NCBI GenBank assembly: GCA_020216745.1
Contig: JAIWNQ010000265.1
Location: 1 to 12,564, forward strand
Direction of reading: 5' to 3'
Origin: Candidatus Hydrogenedens sp.
Lineage (GTDB): Bacteria; Hydrogenedentota; Hydrogenedentia; Hydrogenedentales; Hydrogenedentaceae
DNA: 12,564 nucleotides
Numbering within the stretch: position 1 is the first letter of the stretch; the number at the start of each line of letters is the position of its first letter. The notes beneath the pieces were generated by a model that saw nothing but the letters and a program-made list of their open reading frames with translations, was not told where the DNA came from and made no database searches. Positions 1-6,571 of this stretch are shown here, one piece after another. The position numbers were made by a program, and so were the translations under genes.

Positions 1-1403
1 TAACGGTTGTTTTCCAAACATAGCAATGAAATTCCTCTTAACGCCTCTGTATTGTCAGGTTGTAATTCTAATAGTGCATTCCATGCTTGCCCTGCTTTAT
101 CAATGTACATATCTTTTTTAGGTATTTCTTTATGGGTTTTTTTAGTCAAGATTCGTGCTAAATATTTCCAAGTTTCTGGATTTGAAGTGTAATTTCCTGC
201 ACAAGCCAACCATAATCTTTCTGGGTCACGAAGCTCGTAAGTTAATTGAAAGCTGAATAACGTAAGGGCAAACAAAATAATGATGAGAAAAATAGTGGTA
301 AAATAGCTAATAATTTTCTTTTCTTCAAAAATATTTTGGAAAACAAAAAAACAAAGAATAACCGAACTTAAAATTAAAAAATAACTACTATTACACATGC
401 TTAAATCAACTCTTTGGAAAACAGGGTAAATAATGACACTCAAAACCAATACTAAACATGAAAGAAAATGCATGGTCTTGGAATTCCGATAAAAATAAAA
501 TCCTAATATGAACAAGAAGCAAAGTATCATTACAGTAATGGGTATACTTAGAAAAGACTCTATTCCAAAATACTGTAATGGGAAAAAAGAAGTTGGGAAG
601 AGAGTTAATATAAAAAATCCACTAATAGTATTAAAATGGTTGAATGGAAGAGTCGCTTCAAATAAATCTCTATGATAGTTATAGTTATATAAGGCAAAGA
701 ATATAAATGTAGAAAACAAAACACCGAACAGTATTACACCCGAATAAACGATAGTATGTTGAATAGACTCATTTTTTGATTTGTATAAGTATGAATAATA
801 TAGGACAGGAATAATCATTACAATGCCAATAAAATGACTGAATACTGACAAAATAATTAAGATAATTGAATAAAATATGACAGATAAATAAGCTGAGGTA
901 TCCTCATCCCTTGTATATAAAAGAGCAAATAAAATTAATGCAAAGAATGAAGAAAGTAAGCCCCCACGATTAATAAGGAACGAAGTCGAATATATATTTA
1001 GCGGATGAACAAGGAATAAGCATGAAAGTAATAAAGCCAAAATTAAAGAAGTTATAGTTCTACTTTTACGGGCTAAAAGATTAAAAAGGAGAAGGGTGTT
1101 TAATGTATGTAATAACCAATTGATAATGTAATGAAAGGAGGTTATGGAAGAAATTTTTTGGAAAAGAATAAAAGTAATATATGTAAAAGGAATGTGTGGT
1201 TGGGTTTTGTAAAAATCAATATTTTCGTCAATATGTTTTGGAATTTCTCTAAATATATCTTCATCTTTACCAATAAAATCCTTTTGCCACGTTCCAGAAA
1301 ATAATAAAAGGCTAATAAAAAATAACAAACAACACCCTATTAATAAGATTATATTAGACAGGGGTGTTATTTTAGTGTTATTTTGTGGTTGTTGTTGATT
1401 CAT
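1..1403 (-). CDS. TMTC-like multi-spanning membrane protein with C-terminal TPR, 3' end outside window
   Basis: An uninterrupted minus-strand frame runs from ATG at 1403-1401 to the window edge: 467 codons plus the two bases TA, so the next codon is Tyr or a stop. The protein is strongly hydrophobic, with roughly ten membrane segments between residues 17 and 385. A soluble tail from about 390 ends in a TPR-like helix pair (WNALLELQPDNTEALRG, 441-457). Two stretches match bacterial TMTC/GT-C-type TPR glycosyltransferases: INWLLHTLNTLLLF (94-107) and LVHPLNIYSTSFLINRGGLL (131-150). The first outer loop carries acidic residues (KDEDI, 46-50) where the family has its Asp-rich catalytic loop. The role would be transfer of a sugar from a lipid carrier across the membrane; donor and acceptor are unknown. 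It starts 42 nt after feoB with no strong ribosome site, so it may be the tail of that operon or independent. Family assignment is moderate; catalysis is inference. Confidence 0.72.
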   Translation of the reverse strand, partial: MNQQQPQNNTKITPLSNIILLIGCCLLFFISLLLFSGTWQKDFIGKDEDIFREIPKHIDENIDFYKTQPHIPFTYITFILFQKISSITSFHYIINWLLHTLNTLLLFNLLARKSRTITSLILALLLSCLFLVHPLNIYSTSFLINRGGLLSSFFALILFALLYTRDEDTSAYLSVIFYSIILIILSVFSHFIGIVMIIPVLYYSYLYKSKNESIQHTIVYSGVILFGVLFSTFIFFALYNYNYHRDLFEATLPFNHFNTISGFFILTLFPTSFFPLQYFGIESFLSIPITVMILCFLFILGFYFYRNSKTMHFLSCLVLVLSVIIYPVFQRVDLSMCNSSYFLILSSVILCFFVFQNIFEEKKIISYFTTIFLIIILFALTLFSFQLTYELRDPERLWLACAGNYTSNPETWKYLARILTKKTHKEIPKKDMYIDKAGQAWNALLELQPDNTEALRGISLLCLENNR

Positions 1404-1445
1404 TTTTCTAAATTTAGTATATCTATTTTTTTGAGAAGTAAGGGA

Positions 1446-3593
1446 TTATGTTCCCAATGATAATAAATACCCAATATGAAAAACAATCAATGAAACTAAA
1501 AAAGCAATAGAGGTTGAGAAAAATAAAGAAAAAATAGGCCAGCGAATACTCCTTGTTTCTCTTCCAATAGTAACTAATGTTGCTATACAAGGGGAATAGA
1601 GCATTACAAATACCATCATAGTAAACGCACGTAGCGGATACCAATCATTGCTGGTAGATATAATTGTAGAAAGTGATTCTGGTTCATCGTCATTTTCTTC
1701 GTTGTCTATGCTATAAACTGTTGCCAAACTACCGACAATGACTTCTTTAGCTGCCATTCCACCAATAAGAGCGATATTTACTTTCCAGTCGAATCCTATA
1801 TGTTTTGTTAGGGGTTCTATAGTTTTACCTAAAACACCCGCAATACTATGTTCAATTTTATTTCCCGTTTGTGTTGCGACCCGTTGATGTGGAAGAGGCA
1901 TATAAAACAATGCCCACATAATAATATTTACTGCTAAAATTAAAGTTCCTGCTTTTCGAATATACATCCATGTACGTCCCCATGTATGTCTAAAAACGCT
2001 TCTGAACACTGGGATATGATATGGAGGTAGTTCCAATACAAATGGAGTTTGTTCTCCATGTATGATAAAGCGACTAAGCACAAAGGCACTGATAAGAGCC
2101 ACAACCCAAGAAAGTAACCATAAAATTAGCATAACGAGGGTGCGATATTGCTGGAAAAAAGCACCTATCAGCAAAGCATAAACAGGCAATTTCGCACCGC
2201 AACTCATGAAAGGAACAACAAGCATAGTTACAATTTTATCTTTCCGTTCATGGAGCGTTCTGGTTGCAAGAATTCCAGGTACAGCACAACCACCAGCCCC
2301 AAGTCCACCAGAAATTATTAAGGCTAATATAGACCTACCTTGTAATCCAAAAGTGCGCATAAGGCGGTCTAATATAAAAGCTATCCGTGCAACATACCCA
2401 GTGTCCTCTAAACTGGATATTAAGAAAAATAGTACAAAAATAAGCGGGATAAAACTTAATACTGCTCCTACACCACCAATAATGCCATCTGTTATCAAAG
2501 AATGGATGGCTGGATATTTAGGTTCAAGAAATGTAAACTGCACGGAAATAATTTTAAATATTTCTTCAAATAATTCAATAGGACTAACCCATCCTGTTGG
2601 TAAAGGCAACCATTTCCACTCCTGAGTTGTTTTGAAAACAATAAAAAATAAAGAACCAACCACCCCTAATAAAAGAAAAGGTCCTACAATACGATTACAC
2701 ACAATATTGTCTATCTGGTCTGTTATGTTCTGCTTTGCTTCTCCAGTGTAACTTACACATTCCCTAATTGCACCCGAAGCAAAACCATATCTCCTTTGAG
2801 AAATAACTACTGAGGAGTCTTCGTTTTCATGTTGTTCTATTTCCTTAATCCCTTTTTCTACTTCCTTATGTATTTCTTTTAATTCACTCTCAGAAATAAA
2901 AGTGTCCAAGTAATGAGTGACTTCAAAGTCCTTTTCCAATAACTTTATAGCGAACCAACGTGATTTCGTTTTTTCTTCGTTAGGAAGGAATTCGGAGATA
3001 ATTTCGGATAAAGATTCAACAACCGAGTCGACTTCATGTCCGTAAATCACTGGTTTAGGTAAAATGGATGTATTGTTAGTTATAAAAGAATAAATAATCT
3101 GCTTTAGTTCAGCAATTCCTTCCCCTTGGTTTGCTACAGTTGGAATCACAGGGATATTCAGAATGCGAGACAATTGCTTATGGTCAATAAGGATACCCCG
3201 TTTTCGTGCTATATCACTCATATTTAAGGCTATAATGAAAGGCTTTCCCAATTCTATTATTTGAGTCGTTAAATAAAGATTCCGTTCCAGATTTAATGAA
3301 TCAACAACATTGATAATTAAATCTATATCTGATTTTAAAATTTGATTCCTTGCAATCTTTTCCTCTTCTGTGTATGGTGTCAGCGAATAAATTCCAGGTA
3401 AATCTTCAATCAGGATTTTTATTCCATTAATCTCAAATGAACCTAACTTCCGTTCTACGGTAACCCCAGGATAATTACTTACTTCTTGTAGTCCCCCAGT
3501 TATCTCATTAAAAATAGAACTTTTCCCCGAGTTTGGATTTCCGACAATAATTATTCGTGGTTGTTTTGAAGAGGCTCGACGAGAATATGCCAT
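1446..3593 (-). CDS. feoB: Ferrous iron transport protein FeoB
   Basis: FeoB is the inner-membrane Fe2+ transporter with a cytoplasmic G domain. At 715 residues it is within the family range. The G motifs are clear: G1 GNPNSGKS (18-25), G2 Thr45 in YPGVTVE, G3 DLPG (64-67) and G4 NMSD (124-127). A helical spacer follows (about 190-290), then membrane segments from about 301. The two Gate regions carry the conserved cysteines, Cys436 in GGCAVPG and Cys465 in PFMSCGAKLPVY. The C-terminus ends after the last membrane helix, without a cysteine-rich tail; a separate small Cys-rich protein is encoded two genes upstream. The start lies inside feoA (43-nt overlap). It is supported by GGAG at 3606-3603, 9 nt before the ATG, and no other start codon lies between it and the G1 motif. 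Translation is probably coupled to feoA. Confidence 0.97.
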   Translation of the reverse strand: MAYSRRASSKQPRIIIVGNPNSGKSSIFNEITGGLQEVSNYPGVTVERKLGSFEINGIKILIEDLPGIYSLTPYTEEEKIARNQILKSDIDLIINVVDSLNLERNLYLTTQIIELGKPFIIALNMSDIARKRGILIDHKQLSRILNIPVIPTVANQGEGIAELKQIIYSFITNNTSILPKPVIYGHEVDSVVESLSEIISEFLPNEEKTKSRWFAIKLLEKDFEVTHYLDTFISESELKEIHKEVEKGIKEIEQHENEDSSVVISQRRYGFASGAIRECVSYTGEAKQNITDQIDNIVCNRIVGPFLLLGVVGSLFFIVFKTTQEWKWLPLPTGWVSPIELFEEIFKIISVQFTFLEPKYPAIHSLITDGIIGGVGAVLSFIPLIFVLFFLISSLEDTGYVARIAFILDRLMRTFGLQGRSILALIISGGLGAGGCAVPGILATRTLHERKDKIVTMLVVPFMSCGAKLPVYALLIGAFFQQYRTLVMLILWLLSWVVALISAFVLSRFIIHGEQTPFVLELPPYHIPVFRSVFRHTWGRTWMYIRKAGTLILAVNIIMWALFYMPLPHQRVATQTGNKIEHSIAGVLGKTIEPLTKHIGFDWKVNIALIGGMAAKEVIVGSLATVYSIDNEENDDEPESLSTIISTSNDWYPLRAFTMMVFVMLYSPCIATLVTIGRETRSIRWPIFSLFFSTSIAFLVSLIVFHIGYLLSLGT

Positions 3594-3844
3594 GCATCTT
3601 TTCTCCGTAACGCGAGGAAATATCCTTTCAGTTCAATTTCTATTGGGTCTCCTAATGGAGCCTCTCGGCTAACTTTTACTTCTGTTCCAGGTGTTAAGCC
3701 CAAGTCTAATAACCTTTTTCTATATGTCGGGGGACCGCCTTTTATCCCTATCACTTTAGCAAGTTGTCCCTCTTTTAAATCACTAAGTCTTGGAGTATAT
3801 CCTTGTAGTTTATGTTTACACGGATTATTGGATGATGGTTCCAT
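3551..3844 (-). CDS. feoA: FeoA family protein
   Basis: FeoA is a small cytoplasmic SH3-like protein needed for FeoB activity. This one has 97 residues. The domain spans about 20-92, with the typical run LSDLKEGQLAKV (20-31), RLLDLGLTPGTEVKV (44-58) and APLGDPIEIEL (62-72). The first 19 residues, including Cys9 and several polar residues, are an extension beyond the usual domain start. The ATG at 3844 is the only ATG before the domain and is preceded by an AAAGGAG sequence about 13 nt away. The gene overlaps the upstream Cys-rich gene by 20 nt and feoB by 43 nt, so the three products are likely made together. Confidence 0.95.
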   Translation of the reverse strand: MEPSSNNPCKHKLQGYTPRLSDLKEGQLAKVIGIKGGPPTYRKRLLDLGLTPGTEVKVSREAPLGDPIEIELKGYFLALRRKDAWHILVEPLQNNHE

Positions 3845-4055
3845 TTTTATTCACGCTCTCCTTTAATATAGCACCTATTTTCACTTCAGAAGGGAATTTT
3901 TGACATGTACACTTTATTGTTTGAATATATGGACATTCTTGACATTGATAGGGATTACATTCTATACATCTACTCTTTAAATTTCGTCTAATTATGGTAT
4001 ATAAATAAATCGAAGCCATTACTAATGCGCATGTGATAATTAAATACTCAATCAT
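3825..4055 (-). CDS. Small Cys-rich single-pass membrane protein of the feo operon (FeoB-associated type)
   Basis: This 76-residue protein has one membrane helix (about 4-22) and a basic stop-transfer stretch (RRNLKSR). A cysteine cluster follows at C30, C33, C38, C41, C49 and C51 (spacing CxxC-x4-CxxC-x7-CxC). Small proteins of one helix plus clustered cysteines, encoded beside feoB, are known as the FeoB-associated Cys-rich family, and this fits by architecture and position. The cysteines should lie in the cytoplasm by the positive-inside rule. They could bind Fe2+ or an Fe-S cluster and either hand metal to FeoB or regulate it; that is inference. The start overlaps the regulator's last codons by 8 nt (ATGATTGA), a typical coupling arrangement, and the end overlaps feoA by 20 nt. 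The 25 residues after the cysteines resemble nothing I recognise. Confidence 0.8.
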   Translation of the reverse strand: MIEYLIITCALVMASIYLYTIIRRNLKSRCIECNPYQCQECPYIQTIKCTCQKFPSEVKIGAILKESVNKNGTIIQ

Positions 4056-4515
4056 TTATGGTTTCCCCAATATTTTTAGTTGAATTTTGCATGCCAAAGG
4101 ATGAAGGTGATGAATTGTCCTCTATGAATCGAGTCATTTTTTTAGCAACCTTATCTAAAATAAGATGTTCAATAAGGCATGCTTGCTTTGTAGCGGTTTC
4201 TTTGTCTAATTGAAGATATGAATAAAAAAAATGGCACAACATATTAAAATTACTATTTACTTCTGCTAATTGTTTTTTACCGCGATTAGTTAATTCAAGA
4301 TAACGGTGAGGCAATTTTTCGACAACCCAATTTAGTTCTTTTAAGTGTGACAATGCTATACACACGGCACTTCTTGACACCCCTAATAAAGAAGCCACAT
4401 CAGTTGCTCTTGCAAAACCATTTCTTTCATTTAAATCTTGAATTGCCCAAAGATAGTGAATTCGGGAATGCGTCAGCTTTTTTGATTTAGGATATTTTAA
4501 TCGATGTATTTCCAT
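4048..4515 (-). CDS. DtxR/MntR-family metal-dependent transcriptional regulator
   Basis: A 155-residue cytoplasmic DNA-binding protein. The N-terminal winged helix-turn-helix (about 15-85) includes ATDVASLLGVSRSAVCIAL (37-55) as the recognition region and LELTNRGKKQLAEV (73-86) as the wing end. A dimerisation and metal-binding helix pair follows (about 88-132), with the family signature QACLIEH (111-117). Cys113, Glu116 and His117 match the primary-site ligands of DtxR (C102, E105, H106). His20 falls where DtxR has Met10 and MntR has Asp8. The position of MntR His77 is Asn91 and that of DtxR Glu83 is Cys94, so the second site differs from both. There is no SH3 domain, as in MntR. It heads the feo operon and presumably represses it when loaded with Fe2+ or Mn2+; a palindrome lies 11 bp upstream of its start. 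Which metal it senses is not certain. Confidence 0.88.
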   Translation of the reverse strand: MEIHRLKYPKSKKLTHSRIHYLWAIQDLNERNGFARATDVASLLGVSRSAVCIALSHLKELNWVVEKLPHRYLELTNRGKKQLAEVNSNFNMLCHFFYSYLQLDKETATKQACLIEHLILDKVAKKMTRFIEDNSSPSSFGMQNSTKNIGETIND

Positions 4516-4526
4516 GTTATTCTTTA

Positions 4527-4546
4527 TTGTTAAGTATATTTAACAA
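4527..4546. promoter_or_regulatory. Candidate operator for the regulator and feo operon
   Basis: The 20-bp sequence TTGTTAAGTATATTTAACAA is an inverted repeat with 7-bp perfect arms; nine of its ten base pairs match. It sits 11 bp upstream of the regulator ATG. On the minus strand it contains a -10-like TATACT (4538-4533), so a bound repressor would block RNA polymerase. No good -35 hexamer is visible 16-18 nt upstream, only a T-rich tract. DtxR-family boxes are often inverted repeats of about this length with TTA/TAA arms. Autoregulation is an inference from position and symmetry. Confidence 0.55.
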
Positions 4547-4587
4547 ACTAACAAAAAAAATATAAGAATAATTTCAAGATACAAAAA

Positions 4588-4664
4588 TGGCGGAGACGAC
4601 GAGACTTGAACTCGCGACCTCTGCCGTGACAGGGCAGCGTTCTAACCAACTGAACTACGTCTCC
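4588..4664 (-). tRNA. tRNA-Asp (anticodon GTC), CCA encoded
   Basis: Cloverleaf read on the minus strand: acceptor GGAGACG (4664-4658) pairs with CGTCTCC (4598-4592). The D arm is GTTC/GAAC, the anticodon arm is CTGCC-CTGTCAC-GGCAG giving GTC, and the T arm is GCGAG-TTCAAGT-CTCGT. The discriminator is G (4591), as expected for Asp, followed by an encoded CCA (4590-4588). It has its own promoter upstream and sits 72 nt before the iron regulator gene. No hairpin terminator is seen after it, only TTTTTG, so read-through into that region is possible. Confidence 0.97.
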
Positions 4665-4675
4665 GCTTGGCTATT

Positions 4676-4705
4676 ATTATAATATATCCTACATTTTCTA
4701 TTCAA
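4676..4705 (-). promoter_or_regulatory. Sigma-70-type promoter for tRNA-Asp
   Basis: On the minus strand there is TTGAAT (4705-4700), an 18-nt spacer and a perfect TATAAT (4681-4676). The tRNA 5' end follows 11 nt after the -10 box. The promoter begins just after the stop codon of the pyrophosphorylase gene. Confidence 0.7.
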
Positions 4706-4715
4706 CTAATGAAAT

Positions 4716-6185
4716 TTATGAAGTGCCTGCTATGCTGTTGCCATCTTTATCTATTGCTATACCAGATGGGGATATATTCCATTTATAGTGCTTACTCTTT
4801 TCAATGAATTCAGTCTCTGTTAAAGCAAAAGCAGGACTTATTTCGATAAAAAAGGTTTCGTTATTCTGCATCATGCTTTGGATTTGATAGCCTGCTTTTT
4901 CAAGCCATTGTCCCCAAAAAGCATTCATGCTTTTTCTCGCCTCTACTACGCTGTTTTTCCCATCATACTGTTTTATTGGTGTGTATTCGCCTAACCTTCC
5001 AATTTCTACTGCGACAGGAGCATGGCTTGTATAACGTAATGCATCGAATATAAATGTTTCAAACTTGTAGCCATTTGGTTGGGATGGTTTTAATAAATGA
5101 CCATTCTCATCAATATAAGGTATTTTTTTATGTGCCTTATGCCATGGAAAATCCTTAAATTTATTGTATACTTTTTTTACAAATTCAAGAGAGATAATAT
5201 GCATTGCAGGGTTTCCTGCAAAAAACTTTATACTCCCGTCAATGTCTAATTCGAGTAATTGTGGGTAAATATCCAGTTCAGAATATTCAATAACCCGATA
5301 TACACCATCGCAAAGACAGTGAACGCCTACAGGTTCCCTGAGGTCTGATTTTCGGATAATTTTGGAGGACATCTCTGCGTTATTCAAAACATGGTAGCCT
5401 ATAAAACGTGGGTCTGCAACCTTTACAGCCCAATTATCCACCTGAAAGTAACTTAAGATTTCCACTCCTCTACCTTTTGCGTCATCAATAACATCTTGTT
5501 CAATAATAGTCTGTATTGTGCCCCCATGTCCATTTGGATTCATTGCTATTGAATATGGAGAATCCAGAATAAATTTTCCAGTCTCATCGAGACAAGGCAC
5601 CATAGGTTGAACAGGGAAATAAACATTTTTAGGATTTAATCCAAAGTAATTATTTTTTTCGAAAAATGCTGTTGTTTCTTTTTTATTCCATTCGCTAACC
5701 ATGATATACAGAGGTATATCACAGTTATATTTCTTCTGCAAATTAATAACCTTTTCTACATGATATTGAAAGAGAGATTTACCCGTAATCGGACCGATGG
5801 GATAGGTCCCTTTAGGACCATCAAATCCTAATCGTGTTCCCTGCCCACCTGCGACAAGAAATAGACCTACTTTACCATTTCGTAGTGTCTCTTCTCCACA
5901 TTCGTATGCTTCACGCTCTTTTGAATTTTCCGAGTCCATTAATGGGATTATCGGTATTGGAATAATCTGGCTAAATACTTCTGGTTCTGGAGTTGTCAAA
6001 ATCCATTTATTTGCAAGATTTGCCATTAACTCAAAATCGATTTTCGCTAATTGGTTTATTAAATGGTTCCGCTGTGAATTGTTTAAGTTCTCCCAGAATT
6101 TAAAAACATGCTCTTGCCCAAATTTGAAAACGTTGTCTCGTATTTCCTTTTCTTTTTCTGGTGCAATGATTAATTGAGTATTCAT
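4716..6185 (-). CDS. UAP1-like UDP-sugar pyrophosphorylase (UDPGP family)
   Basis: A 489-residue cytoplasmic nucleotidyltransferase that would make a UDP-sugar from UTP and a sugar-1-phosphate. The UTP-binding loop is VAGGQGTRLGFDGPKG (111-126). The uridine/sugar-site segment is MNPNGHGGT (215-223), followed by QVDNWAVKVADPRFIGY (248-264) and the sugar-side segment KKIPYIDENG (353-362) with PNGYKFETFIFDAL (370-383). The order and spacing match eukaryotic UDP-GlcNAc pyrophosphorylases (about 480-520 residues) and not bacterial GlmU, which is shorter in this domain and fused to a beta-helix. GlcNAc-1-P or GalNAc-1-P is the likely substrate, but other members use Glc-1-P or Gal-1-P. It is last in a four-gene cluster, 1 nt after the zinc-ribbon gene stop, so its translation probably depends on its neighbour. 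Confidence 0.92.
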   Translation of the reverse strand: MNTQLIIAPEKEKEIRDNVFKFGQEHVFKFWENLNNSQRNHLINQLAKIDFELMANLANKWILTTPEPEVFSQIIPIPIIPLMDSENSKEREAYECGEETLRNGKVGLFLVAGGQGTRLGFDGPKGTYPIGPITGKSLFQYHVEKVINLQKKYNCDIPLYIMVSEWNKKETTAFFEKNNYFGLNPKNVYFPVQPMVPCLDETGKFILDSPYSIAMNPNGHGGTIQTIIEQDVIDDAKGRGVEILSYFQVDNWAVKVADPRFIGYHVLNNAEMSSKIIRKSDLREPVGVHCLCDGVYRVIEYSELDIYPQLLELDIDGSIKFFAGNPAMHIISLEFVKKVYNKFKDFPWHKAHKKIPYIDENGHLLKPSQPNGYKFETFIFDALRYTSHAPVAVEIGRLGEYTPIKQYDGKNSVVEARKSMNAFWGQWLEKAGYQIQSMMQNNETFFIEISPAFALTETEFIEKSKHYKWNISPSGIAIDKDGNSIAGTS

Positions 6186-6186
6186 T

Positions 6187-6567
6187 TTACCAATATGGAC
6201 TCCATGCTTTACCGTATTTATTCATTTCTTGTCGTTGTTTATAATTTGGGAGCAAACCAGGTTTGCACCCTTCTGTGATTTCATATTTTGAACCACATCC
6301 ATCACATATTCCATAATCAAAACCAGGTTGTTCTAATGGTTCTTCACACCTCGGACAGACAGGTTGAAACCGTTTATAAACCTCCTGAAGATTAGGAAAT
6401 TCTAATCCACAACATGGACATGTTGTCATGTGTGATATTCGACGCCATGCCCGTGAGAACATTCGGTCTCCATTGCAAATGCGACAGTAAATCTGTCTGC
6501 CTGGAATAGGTCTGACCTCTTCCTTCGTCGGTTTCTTTTCAGAATTTCCCCAACCAAATAACGGCAT
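6187..6567 (-). CDS. Small double zinc-ribbon protein of unknown function
   Basis: I do not recognise a specific family. The 126-residue, basic, soluble protein has ten cysteines. C28/C31 (CRIC) pairs with C50/C52/C53 (CPCC) as one likely zinc ribbon, and C71/C74 (CPRC) pairs with C88/C91 (CDGC) as a second; C101 is left over. Between the first pair lies an Arg/Trp-rich stretch (MFSRAWRRISH, 36-46). The C-terminus is aromatic and basic, ending in WSPYW. There is no signal peptide or membrane helix. AGGAA lies 7 nt before the ATG. It sits 4 nt after the DUF1573 gene and 1 nt before the pyrophosphorylase, so it is co-transcribed with both. A nucleic-acid or protein-interaction role is typical of such ribbons but is not shown here. 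Confidence 0.8.
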   Translation of the reverse strand: MPLFGWGNSEKKPTKEEVRPIPGRQIYCRICNGDRMFSRAWRRISHMTTCPCCGLEFPNLQEVYKRFQPVCPRCEEPLEQPGFDYGICDGCGSKYEITEGCKPGLLPNYKQRQEMNKYGKAWSPYW

Positions 6568-6571
6568 ATTT

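Noticed and set aside
7..192. Plus-strand 61-codon open frame at the left edge
   Set aside because: The minus strand here is one long open frame of a TPR membrane protein; this is its shadow.
2206..2625. Plus-strand open frame of 139 codons
   Set aside because: Lies wholly antisense to the conserved membrane part of feoB, has no ribosome site, and its composition is that of an opposite-strand shadow.
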